DNA of 13,669 nt from Kiritimatiellia bacterium (lineage in GTDB: Bacteria > Verrucomicrobiota > Kiritimatiellia > RFP12 > UBA1067): the NCBI GenBank assembly GCA_017405115.1, contig JAFRBA010000002.1, forward strand, positions 1-13,669, given 5' to 3'. Numbering within the stretch: the first letter of the stretch is position 1; each line of letters begins with the position of its first letter. Position numbers and translations under genes: made by a program. The notes under the pieces were generated by a model that worked only from the letters and a program-made list of their open reading frames with translations, was not told the DNA's origin and ran no database searches. Positions 6,955 through 13,669 of this stretch are shown here, piece by piece.

Positions 6955-7724
6955 TCTCTCATTTCTGCAGGACGTAATTTCTTGAGATCGGGTCCGACCT
7001 TGCCGTCACGCACCGCCTTCATCTTCTCCCTTTCCGCTTCATTGGCGCGCAGACACTCTTCCTCGGACCGCATCTTCCGCCCAAGAAACTCTTCGATCTT
7101 CTTTTTCGCCTTTTCTCGAGCCACGGCGCTTACTGCGCGGCCGCGACATATACTGTCGAAATGGCTTCCCTCAATCGCGGCCAAGGCATTCTGACAGCTC
7201 CACCATGCCGTACTATAGCAATGCCGCCATTGCGAATATTCGCTGGAATTCCATTGCGTACTCTCGCCAATCTTCCCATAGTCGTAGGAACTTCCTGTTG
7301 GCATGGTGGGCTTGAGTCTGTCTATTTGCTTCCAGCCCCACGACAAGCCCTTCAAACATGAATCGATGAAGACTTCCATCCAGGAATCAGATATCCGGTA
7401 TTCGTCCACCATCCAATAACCGCGGCATGTTGCTTCGAGAACTTCGCGGATACAATACCTCTGGCGCAGATAATCCAGATTGCTGACATCCAGCTTGCAC
7501 AAATCGTCAACCCATCTCACATAGCAGGCGGCACGCCGGTCGGAATTGGTGATGCCGCGAAGCGCATCGAACGCAGCTTCAAAGTGACGCCCTATGTTCA
7601 CCGACTTGTCTTCAATGGCAGACTGGAAGTTTCTGCACTCCGGGAGAAGAATTTCCTCCTGTGTGGATTTCGCGCAGCCGGCAAAGACCAGCGCAAATAC
7701 GGTATACGCTATAGTTGGTCGCAT
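6951..7724 (-). CDS. Cys-rich putative lipoprotein of unknown function (257 aa)
   Basis: I do not recognise a family. The ATG at 7724 is chosen because AAGGA lies seven bases upstream and the product then starts with a short lipoprotein-like signal, 'MRPTIAYTVFALVFAGC', in which F14-A-G-C17 is an acceptable, not perfect, lipobox. The frame stays open to 7832 but the extra residues carry no signal. The mature part holds ten more cysteines, including C30, C67, C76, C91, C100, C123 and C159, an aromatic-rich middle, and a strongly charged helical tail (about 190-257) with coiled-coil character. The start overlaps the end of the 850-aa gene by 16 bases, and the stop overlaps the 624-aa start (ATGA), so it is translated in a chain between the two paralogues. 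GC is lower than in the front of either large gene. A periplasm-facing partner of the 850-aa protein is a reasonable guess. Confidence 0.78.
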   Translation of the reverse strand: MRPTIAYTVFALVFAGCAKSTQEEILLPECRNFQSAIEDKSVNIGRHFEAAFDALRGITNSDRRAACYVRWVDDLCKLDVSNLDYLRQRYCIREVLEATCRGYWMVDEYRISDSWMEVFIDSCLKGLSWGWKQIDRLKPTMPTGSSYDYGKIGESTQWNSSEYSQWRHCYSTAWWSCQNALAAIEGSHFDSICRGRAVSAVAREKAKKKIEEFLGRKMRSEEECLRANEAEREKMKAVRDGKVGPDLKKLRPAEMRE

Positions 7725-10261
7725 GGTGTAGTCCTTAGTTGTCCGTTGAACCAAACATTGGTGCCTATGTCGCGTGAAGCATCGTAGCTCTGGAACTTTC
7801 GCACTCCGCACGAACCATCTGGATTTATCCATGTTTCATGCGCTGCCCACGTCGCAAATCGCCCGTGCTCAGCATGGTTCCCTGTCGTGTCTTTCACGTT
7901 CCATCCAAATGGCGTTGGCCAATAAAGAGTGCCTTCAAGCCAACCAACACTTACGTCGTTTGTCAACGTCCCGTTTGGCGTCATGGGCAAAAGTTCGCGG
8001 TGTATTCCAGGCCGGTCCTCACCCATGTAGTTGTGTTCATCAACATTAATCCAAGTGCCGGCACCGTTATCGACTGTGTGGCTTGCCGCTCCGGCCATCG
8101 CCGGGAAACTGAAATATCCAGTAGGAACCCCGACGTCACATGGCACCTCTTCAACCGCTATTTCGCTGAACGAGACAAACATCGGCAAGATGTAGATGTC
8201 CATGATCATGCCAATTCCGCCAGCGTGTCCAGGGGCGAACCCCTTGGTCGCCGGACGAGCGTTTCTGATTTCAATGTTGCCTGGTGCAAACACCCGCATG
8301 GATGGCGGATATTCTACGTCCGAACCAACGCGCACAATCAGCGGAGATGCCGTTGCGTCTAGCGGGCATCTATACAAAGAGGCATTAATCATCGTCCCGC
8401 CATTGAGCGGAACCCAGCTAAACGCAGGAAGATATGGTTGATGAAAACATTCCACTTTCTCGCGTACACCATAGTTGTGGCGCGAATGCTTTTTATTCAG
8501 AGGCGCTTCAGAGAGTGTTAAAAACCAGACCTGCACAGATGTCAGAGTCGCAGTCGACACCTCCTGCGTCGCACCCGCGACGTTCTCGGTGAATTTAGAG
8601 GTCACAATTATGTCGTTGGCGCTGTAGCTTGCCTGACGTCCGTTGTACAAGATAGTGAAGTCGATCTTGCTGCCCGGACTGACGTCGCTCTCAAATGGAA
8701 GCGATATCCCCGAAACATGCGACAGCTTGTCTTCGCCTGCAATCTCGAAACGAACGTGTCCACCATTGGGGCCGCCGTGCGCCACGCAGTGCAGCTCTGT
8801 CTTTGTGGACTGACGCTCGATCCATGCGCCCGGCGAGTTCTCGTAGCGGTCTTCGAATATGACCGCGCTCTTCGAGAACGACACGTTCGCACCTGCATCG
8901 CAAGGTTCGTCCACATCCTCTCCGCCGTCGTCTTCTGTAGGCTGGCCGACGCACCCGCACGCGCCTCCGCAGGAGGGAAGGCAATAGCTTTCGTAGCCAT
9001 AATAGCCCAGCGCACCGCAGCCCGTGCAAGTGCATGTGCCGCCGCATGAGTAGCTGAACGTCCACCCTGTCCCAGAGACAGCGCAGCAGCTGTTTGTCCA
9101 TGTAAACCCTCCGCCAAGCCAATCGGGCACGACAGTCATTGCAAACGACGCGCCGTTTCGCATGCCCACGCACTCAATCTCAACCGGCCAGACGATTTGA
9201 AGCTCTGTCGGAGAGATATGTTCAACCTCTATCTCGCCGCTTGACCGCCCGATACAAAATATCGGCACGCGGCTCGTGACATGGTACGTCTTGCCGATGA
9301 GAAGGATCACGCGGTTAGTCGCTCCCGCTTTGGCAATAAACGCTGGATCCGGCAGAGCCGAATAGCCGTCACCGGTGAACGTCACTAGCGCGTTGGCATC
9401 GGGCACGACAAGATCAACCCAACAGTATGCGTTGGAGTTCGCTCCTTCGGGTAGCGTCTGGTGCGGGCCGAAGTTGTCGCCGTCGTAGGCGAGCGGCTGG
9501 ATGTCGTCGTCGTTCGGGATGCCGTCGTCGTCCCAGTCGTCGGGATTGACGCGGCGGTATAGCCGTTCAACGAGATTGGAGCGCGCGATGAAGTCGCCGG
9601 ACGGCATAAGCTCCAGCTGCGCGGAGACGGGCGTGTTCGTGTCGCGGTTCAAGAAGAAGTTCTCCCAGGTGAGAAGGTGCGATCCGTTGGTGGTCGGCGC
9701 ATCCCAGAAGCGCGAGACCTGCGGCACCGCCGACATCGGAACGCCAGTGGCTACGATGCGGTTCGACGCGTCGCCGAGACGTGCGCCGACCATGCCCCAC
9801 GTGTAGACCCAGAGCGAGCCGCAGAGATTCGTGCCAAGCGGGAAGAGCAGACCATCCAAGTCAAGGCGGAACACGTCCTCGTACGCCCCGCGAAGCCACC
9901 AGCTTTCGCGGCGCATTCCGTTCGTCGGCATGGCGTAGAGATACGTCTCGTTCGTCGTCTCGGACTCGAGCATATAGCCGCGTGCCGCGTCACTGGCGGA
10001 AACGGCGGAAACGGACTGCGCGATGCCTCCGCCCATCATCAACATCGGCGGCGACGCGCCTTGCGGCGGCTCGTTCGTCCCTGACTTCTGGGCGCAAACA
10101 GTGGCAATGGCGACGAAGAATAGGAACGCCGCGAGACGCGCGCGAGAAACATTCGCGAGCGCGGCCGTCGCGCGAGCCAAGCATCCGCGATATCGCAGCA
10201 CCAGCCACGCGGCAAAGAGAACCGCCGCGCCGACGAGGCAGAGTCTTGTCAAGAAGTCCAT
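7709..10261 (-). CDS. Large membrane-anchored Cys-rich protein of unknown function (850 aa)
   Basis: Function unknown; parts seen in order. Two hydrophobic segments lie at about 4-22 and 43-58 with a basic linker between; the second, followed by 'AQKSGTNEPPQ', could be a signal-peptide-like exit point. Residues 85-235 form a unique front domain with repeated Trp/aromatic positions. D242-W-D-D-D246-G...N250-D-D-D253 resembles a thrombospondin-type-3/EF-like calcium loop. From 276 to 574 it matches the 624-aa protein, with the Cys cluster C406-x3-C410-x-C412-x2-C415 and the block 460-506. The tail (575-850) shares only scattered motifs (YGVREKV, VPTGYF, PFGW, VRKFQ) with its paralogue. The ATG shares one base with the preceding stop (TGATG); GTG one codon earlier is possible. 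No good Shine-Dalgarno is visible, so coupling is likely. GC falls from about 62-68% in the front to about 45-53% in the tail. Confidence 0.82.
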   Translation of the reverse strand: MDFLTRLCLVGAAVLFAAWLVLRYRGCLARATAALANVSRARLAAFLFFVAIATVCAQKSGTNEPPQGASPPMLMMGGGIAQSVSAVSASDAARGYMLESETTNETYLYAMPTNGMRRESWWLRGAYEDVFRLDLDGLLFPLGTNLCGSLWVYTWGMVGARLGDASNRIVATGVPMSAVPQVSRFWDAPTTNGSHLLTWENFFLNRDTNTPVSAQLELMPSGDFIARSNLVERLYRRVNPDDWDDDGIPNDDDIQPLAYDGDNFGPHQTLPEGANSNAYCWVDLVVPDANALVTFTGDGYSALPDPAFIAKAGATNRVILLIGKTYHVTSRVPIFCIGRSSGEIEVEHISPTELQIVWPVEIECVGMRNGASFAMTVVPDWLGGGFTWTNSCCAVSGTGWTFSYSCGGTCTCTGCGALGYYGYESYCLPSCGGACGCVGQPTEDDGGEDVDEPCDAGANVSFSKSAVIFEDRYENSPGAWIERQSTKTELHCVAHGGPNGGHVRFEIAGEDKLSHVSGISLPFESDVSPGSKIDFTILYNGRQASYSANDIIVTSKFTENVAGATQEVSTATLTSVQVWFLTLSEAPLNKKHSRHNYGVREKVECFHQPYLPAFSWVPLNGGTMINASLYRCPLDATASPLIVRVGSDVEYPPSMRVFAPGNIEIRNARPATKGFAPGHAGGIGMIMDIYILPMFVSFSEIAVEEVPCDVGVPTGYFSFPAMAGAASHTVDNGAGTWINVDEHNYMGEDRPGIHRELLPMTPNGTLTNDVSVGWLEGTLYWPTPFGWNVKDTTGNHAEHGRFATWAAHETWINPDGSCGVRKFQSYDASRDIGTNVWFNGQLRTTPCDQL
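8853..8880. repeat. 28-bp exact direct repeat, copy 2 (inside the 850-aa gene)
   Basis: Identical to 6266-6293 in the same orientation. The flanking bases are also similar but carry scattered substitutions, as expected for paralogous coding sequence. Confidence 0.85.
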
Positions 10262-10749
10262 CACAGCAGGCGCACCCTGAAGCCATGCTCAACCATCTCG
10301 ACCGAAACGCCTTCCGCCGCGGCATCGTATCCGCGCCGCGTCACCTTGACTAGGTTCCAGAGCGGGTTGACGCGCCTTGCACGCACCCTGTAGGTTCTGC
10401 GGAAGACGCCAGAGTCGTCCACGTCCTCGGACGTCACGGCGTCTTGCGCGGACGAGCGGATGAACCACGTTCCGCAGTCGTACCCGACGCACAGCTCGGA
10501 CTCATCGACGAAAAGTCGTCCGTCTCCGTCCGCGTCGGCGCCTATCGCGACCTCCACGTTGTTCGAGGGCGTTGCCTGGAGCTCGACGGTGAAGACGATG
10601 CCGCGACTCTGCCCCTCGCCGACCGAGAAAGCGAAATTGGTCGAGACCTCGGTGTCCGCGTAATCTGGGGAGGGGAGCGGCCCGGCCGCGACCCCAGCGG
10701 CAGCGGCGGCCGGCACGATAAGCGGCAGAAGGAAAACTAAACTCTTCAT
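10261..10749 (-). CDS. Small secreted EF-hand-like protein (162 aa), first gene of the array
   Basis: No family recognised. The start at 10749 gives a clean signal peptide, 'MKSLVFLLPLIVPAAAAAG', with probable cleavage after one of the alanines near residue 18-22. The frame is open to 10920 but that extension has no signal and runs through the promoter. Residues 72-83 (DADGDGRLFVDE) form a textbook 12-residue EF-hand loop: Asp at 1, 3 and 5, Gly at 6, Leu at 8, Glu at 12. A C87-x4-C92 pair follows directly and may form a disulphide. The surrounding region (35-70, 105-160) looks like beta strands. There is no Shine-Dalgarno; a perfect extended -10 box ends seven bases before the ATG, which implies leaderless translation. 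The TGA shares a base with the next ATG. Its position at the head of the array and the calcium-type motif in the next protein suggest that the two work together outside the cytoplasm. Confidence 0.8.
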   Translation of the reverse strand: MKSLVFLLPLIVPAAAAAGVAAGPLPSPDYADTEVSTNFAFSVGEGQSRGIVFTVELQATPSNNVEVAIGADADGDGRLFVDESELCVGYDCGTWFIRSSAQDAVTSEDVDDSGVFRRTYRVRARRVNPLWNLVKVTRRGYDAAAEGVSVEMVEHGFRVRLL

Positions 10750-10756
10750 GTCAAGA

Positions 10757-10765
10757 ATTATACCA
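10757..10765 (-). promoter_or_regulatory. Extended -10 promoter for the exported-protein array
   Basis: On the minus strand the bases read TGG-TATAAT, then TCTTGAC, then ATG. The -10 hexamer is perfect, the TGn extension is present, and no convincing -35 box lies 16-18 bases upstream. The 7-base spacing to ATG equals that at 422-430. TATAAT occurs only at these two places in the window, on either strand, as far as I can find by eye. Confidence 0.72.
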
Positions 10766-10838
10766 TTTTCCGGCTTGGTCTGCGCAGCTGATCTTGCGCC
10801 ACAAATCGCGCGCGACAATGCGGTTTTCCATATCCTCC

Positions 10839-10857
10839 GCGATGCTGGAAGCATCGC
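10839..10857 (-). other. Perfect hairpin downstream of res (8-bp stem, 3-base loop)
   Basis: Minus strand GCGATGCT-TCC-AGCATCGC. The stem is GC-rich with a tight loop and lies 53 bases after the res stop. No U-run follows (next bases GGAGGATATGG), so it is not a standard intrinsic terminator. It could end or stabilise the res mRNA, or be one copy of an interspersed palindrome. A weaker inverted repeat (TGGTTTT/AAAACCA, 10873-10879 and 10895-10901, loop 15) lies between it and res. Confidence 0.45.
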
Positions 10858-10909
10858 CCCCCTACTTCGCGATGGTTTTACAAATACTTCATCGAAAACC
10901 ACTACATGA

Positions 10910-13102
10910 TCATACCACATCTGACAGGAGTTTCCAACAGGGATCGTTTTTGTTCTCCTTAAATCCCTCCGTCGCGATCAGCAGCTCGTCCTCCTCTTCG
11001 CTGTAGCAGACGAATCCGCCGCAGACATGGTGCTTTGCGCAGTACGCCTTTAGCGCATCTGCCTTCTTCGCCGCGTAGATGTCAATGTTCTCGCTCGCGC
11101 CGGATGCATTGAAGTTGCCCTTTACCTCGACGATCCATGTCGTCCCATTGATCCTCACTATGTAGTCGGGGTAGAACAGCTTCTGCTTCCCCGCATTGTC
11201 CAGATAGACAATCGAGAAGTATTCCTCGCCCTTGTCGCCATTGCGGTAGAACCATTCGACTGAATCCTCCTTCTCGCACCACTTCTCGAATTTGATCTCG
11301 CCCGTTGAGCGAGGGCGACCGGACGAAAGGCAGTCCTTGTAAACGCTCTTTTCGAACGCCTTTTGAGAGCTCAAGGAGACGTCGAACGTGAATATCCATT
11401 CGCGGGGGAAGTGGAATTCCTTCTCGGCAATCGGACTCGCCTTGTCATTTGAAGGAAGCTCGGCGGACATCGCCTCGCGAAAATCTTCCTTCAGCCTCTG
11501 CATGTTGTTGATTGCAAACGCATACAGCTCCTTTGGGGTGAGCGCTATGAACTTCGTTGCGAACTCCGGCTTGTCGCCAAACAGATGGGAGTATATTCCG
11601 CGCACGTCGTTGTACTGCATTCCGCAGCCTGCGCCGATCTCGCCGAGCGCATGGCGGAAGTACTGTCCGTGCCTGTGCGTGTCGAGCACGGTGCTGAACG
11701 ACACCTGTTGCATCGCGCCATTTTTGAAAACATCTTTCAGAACCGTCGCATCGCCAGTCACGGTCTGGTTGACGATGTCCGCGCTGAAGTAGTAGTGCGC
11801 AGCCGCAAGACGCTTTGCGTTCTTCGCAAAGTCGCTGTCGAGCTTGTATCGCTTTGCGAAATGCGCGGCGACGGCGGAAAGCGCCAGCACCGGGTCGCGC
11901 GTGTCCGTCACCATTGTGCGCTGCTCTTTCGTCAACTTGAATTCCCGATGTTCCGGTTTCAGGAAAAGCTTTGTCGCGTTCAGCGCCCGCCCGCCAAGGC
12001 TTTGCCGCGCCTCGCTCGTGAACTTCTCGTCAAGCGTGTAGAGATAGCAGCTGTCGAGCGCGTCGTCCTCGTAATGGCGCGCCTCCGGCATTCGTCGAAT
12101 GCGCCCCAGCGTCTGTACTTCGAACGTCTCGTCCATGTTCTTGCGGAGCTTGACGAGGATATGCGCGCGCGGACAATCCCATCCCGTCGCAATCGCCTGC
12201 TTGATTACGACGACCTTTTGCCGAGCCTCGTTTTCTGAAATGCCTTCAAGGTTCTCCTTCACGTTGGCAAGCCATATCGCCAGAGCCCCCGTGCCGATGT
12301 CGATTCCGTTCTTTCCGAACCACGCCTCGACCTCCGCGAGCTGTGCATCGGAATTGTTGGGCATCTGCACGACGATGAGAGGATTGACGTTGCTCCCATT
12401 CGCGACAAAAGCCGCCTTGACCTCCTGCTGTTTCGCCAACGCCTGTTCGAGGAGAAAATCTACTTCGTCCTTGTCCTTGAACTTCTTGCCGTACGGGAAG
12501 TCAGGGTTGATCTGGATAAGCTTCTTGATGAGTCCTTCTGCAATTACGTCCTCCTCCGTCACCTCGATCAGCAGCGCATTCGGGTTGTTTCGAGGGGTCG
12601 CCGACGCCCAGATTATCTTGTCCGTCTTGAAATACGATATCACTTCGTCTGCTTTGTCCGTGAAGTTCTCGTGGCTCTCGTCGATGACCACCTTGAACCC
12701 AAGCCCAGTCTCGAACGCCCTCTGTATCCATTCGAGAAAGTTCGTGCGCTCGCTGTCCTTGAGTGCAACATTCCCCTTCATCGTCAGCTTCTGCCAGTTG
12801 ATGAACACGGCGTCGCCTGCGGAGAAGCCGGACGTCATCACGTCCGCGAGGTTCTTAGTCGAAGCCCCGTGGCAATACGCATCCATCTTCGCCTTGCTCT
12901 GCTCCTGAAGCTCGCCCTTGCCTGGCGTGAGCCATACGAAGACTACGTTAGGATTCGCCTTCATGTAGTCGTGCATGAACATAGTGAGGATAATCGTCTT
13001 GCCGCTGCCCGTCGGACTCTTAAGGACAATGTCGCGCCCGCTCTTCCCCATCGCGTCGCAGAGCTGCGCGATTGCGTCGATCTGAAAGTTCTTGAGGTCC
13101 AT
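10910..13102 (-). CDS. res: Type III restriction enzyme Res subunit (helicase-nuclease)
   Basis: A complete 730-aa cytoplasmic subunit that, with Mod, translocates on DNA using ATP and cuts when sites are unmethylated. Superfamily 2 helicase motifs appear in order: Q-like 'NFQIDAI' (5-11), Walker A SPTGSGKT (29-36), DESH (141-144), SATP (167-170), motif V-like 'AIATGWDCPRA' (303-313) and motif VI QTLGRIRR (330-337). The C-terminal nuclease is a PD-(D/E)XK site: P645-D646...E659-V-K661. Archetypal members such as EcoP15I Res have about 970 aa, so this is a short form, with both catalytic modules kept. The start is supported by GGAGG six bases upstream, inside the end of mod; stop and start are one base apart (TAAGATG). 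Nothing suggests that it is broken. Confidence 0.92.
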   Translation of the reverse strand: MDLKNFQIDAIAQLCDAMGKSGRDIVLKSPTGSGKTIILTMFMHDYMKANPNVVFVWLTPGKGELQEQSKAKMDAYCHGASTKNLADVMTSGFSAGDAVFINWQKLTMKGNVALKDSERTNFLEWIQRAFETGLGFKVVIDESHENFTDKADEVISYFKTDKIIWASATPRNNPNALLIEVTEEDVIAEGLIKKLIQINPDFPYGKKFKDKDEVDFLLEQALAKQQEVKAAFVANGSNVNPLIVVQMPNNSDAQLAEVEAWFGKNGIDIGTGALAIWLANVKENLEGISENEARQKVVVIKQAIATGWDCPRAHILVKLRKNMDETFEVQTLGRIRRMPEARHYEDDALDSCYLYTLDEKFTSEARQSLGGRALNATKLFLKPEHREFKLTKEQRTMVTDTRDPVLALSAVAAHFAKRYKLDSDFAKNAKRLAAAHYYFSADIVNQTVTGDATVLKDVFKNGAMQQVSFSTVLDTHRHGQYFRHALGEIGAGCGMQYNDVRGIYSHLFGDKPEFATKFIALTPKELYAFAINNMQRLKEDFREAMSAELPSNDKASPIAEKEFHFPREWIFTFDVSLSSQKAFEKSVYKDCLSSGRPRSTGEIKFEKWCEKEDSVEWFYRNGDKGEEYFSIVYLDNAGKQKLFYPDYIVRINGTTWIVEVKGNFNASGASENIDIYAAKKADALKAYCAKHHVCGGFVCYSEEEDELLIATEGFKENKNDPCWKLLSDVV

Positions 13103-13103
13103 C

Positions 13104-13669
13104 TTATGCCTCCTGTTCTGAATAGTAGTACTGCGGGATGATTCTTATCTCGATTCCCCTGCGCTCCAGCTTCTGCCGGGCGGGCTTGCCGATCAGCACG
13201 TCGTGTCCGACATAAAGCGCCTTCTTGCCATCCATCTTCTTGTCGCTCGACACGAACTTTTCAAATTCCTTGTCGGTGACAGCGATTGCAATTGTGCTGT
13301 CCGTCTTGAAGTCAATCGAGTTTTCTAGCTCCACCAACTCACGGATATGCTTCAGAAGGTCGTCGGCGTAGTCATAATACACCTTACCGTCGATCGGAAC
13401 GTAATCGACCTTGAAATACTTCACCGACGCAGCGTACTTGTCACGCTTAATCACTCGCTTCAGACGCTCGTACGTCACCTTTTCGCAAATGCTGTTCTCG
13501 TTGTTCGTGACGAGGATGAATCTGCGCCGCCCGCCGTCCTCCGCGTTCAGCTTCATCACAGCATGACCCGTTGTGCCGGATCCGGCGAAGAAGTCGAGAA
13601 CGGTTGAATCTCCTGATGAAGCAAATCTTGCGATTCTCATTATCAGCGAAACTGGCTTGGGATTATCAA
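13104..13669 (-). CDS. mod: Type III restriction-modification Mod methyltransferase, C-terminal part (runs off right edge)
   Basis: The last 187 codons of an N6-adenine (beta-class type) DNA methyltransferase. The fragment opens with 'DNPKPVSLI' (motif X-like) and then residues 25-35 D-F-F-A-G-S-G-T-T-G-H, the SAM-binding motif I, followed by 'GGRRRFILV'. In beta-class enzymes this motif follows the catalytic DPPY, so DPPY must lie beyond the right edge. The C-terminal 'IEIRIIPQYYYSEQEA' region is typical of a tail that meets Res. Mod sets the recognition sequence and protects host DNA. The stop is one base before the res ATG, and the res Shine-Dalgarno lies within the last codons, so the pair is co-translated. 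The methylated sequence cannot be deduced here because the target-recognition domain lies outside the window. Confidence 0.93.
   Translation of the reverse strand, partial: DNPKPVSLIMRIARFASSGDSTVLDFFAGSGTTGHAVMKLNAEDGGRRRFILVTNNENSICEKVTYERLKRVIKRDKYAASVKYFKVDYVPIDGKVYYDYADDLLKHIRELVELENSIDFKTDSTIAIAVTDKEFEKFVSSDKKMDGKKALYVGHDVLIGKPARQKLERRGIEIRIIPQYYYSEQEA

Noticed and set aside
7725..7832. Upstream in-frame extension of the 257-aa lipoprotein
   Set aside because: It would bury the signal peptide; the ATG at 7724 has a good Shine-Dalgarno and gives the lipobox.
7709..8540. Tail of the 850-aa protein considered as a nuclease or other toxin domain
   Set aside because: I see no HNH, PD-(D/E)XK, ADP-ribosyltransferase, peptidase or pore-forming signature, and the tail shares end motifs with the 624-aa paralogue, so no activity can be named.
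10750..10920. Upstream in-frame extension of the 162-aa secreted protein
   Set aside because: The added residues carry no signal, cover the promoter and hairpin, and would overlap the end of res; the ATG at 10749 gives a clean signal peptide.
1..13669. tRNA, rRNA, CRISPR, insertion sequence, att site or replication origin
   Set aside because: I found no cloverleaf or rRNA-like stretch, no regularly spaced repeats, no transposase or integrase, and no terminal inverted repeats in reading both strands.

Overview
The window is compact, GC-rich bacterial DNA in three blocks. No gap between genes exceeds about 175 bases, and I see no rRNA, tRNA, CRISPR array, transposase or phage gene. Nothing fixes the taxon. 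The high GC, plus large exported proteins of a style I loosely associate with the Kiritimatiellia/Lentisphaeria side of the Verrucomicrobiota, make that group a guess only.

Block 1 (1-3335, plus strand) is a housekeeping and transport cluster: the C-terminal third of a glycerate 2-kinase, a sodium:dicarboxylate-symporter-family (SDF/DAACS) transporter, a GntP-family permease and D-aminoacyl-tRNA deacylase (dtd). The kinase and GntP permease together suggest uptake and phosphorylation of glycerate or a related sugar acid. The SDF transporter has lost the arginine that holds acidic side chains in this family, so its substrate is probably not glutamate or aspartate. Its ATG lies 7 bases after a perfect extended -10 box, which implies a leaderless mRNA.

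Block 2 (10749-3413, minus strand, read right to left) is the unusual part: a six-gene array of tightly packed envelope or exported proteins with no named function that I can assign. In order these are a 162-aa secreted protein with an EF-hand loop; an 850-aa protein with two N-terminal membrane segments, an acidic calcium-type motif and a Cys-rich region; a 257-aa Cys-rich putative lipoprotein; a 624-aa paralogue of the C-terminal two thirds of the 850-aa protein; a 280-aa membrane-anchored helical protein; and a 214-aa membrane-anchored protein. The first four starts and stops overlap or nearly touch, so translation is probably coupled. The array starts at a second extended -10 box with the same 7-base spacing to ATG as in block 1. 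The two large proteins are very similar over about 300 residues (one 47-residue stretch is about 85% identical) and then diverge sharply. Around the divergence, base composition falls from about 60-70% GC to about 45-50%, and each divergent tail is followed by AT-richer genes for small membrane-tethered proteins. This 'constant head, variable tail, private small partner' layout resembles polymorphic effector/immunity loci, but I see no toxin motif, so that is a hypothesis.

Block 3 (13669-10910, minus strand) is a type III restriction-modification system: the C-terminal part of the Mod methyltransferase, which runs off the right edge, followed one base later by a complete but short (730 aa) Res subunit with helicase motifs and a C-terminal PD-(D/E)XK nuclease. 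The 160 bases between res and block 2 hold a perfect 8-bp hairpin, a possible 26-codon ORF and the block 2 promoter.
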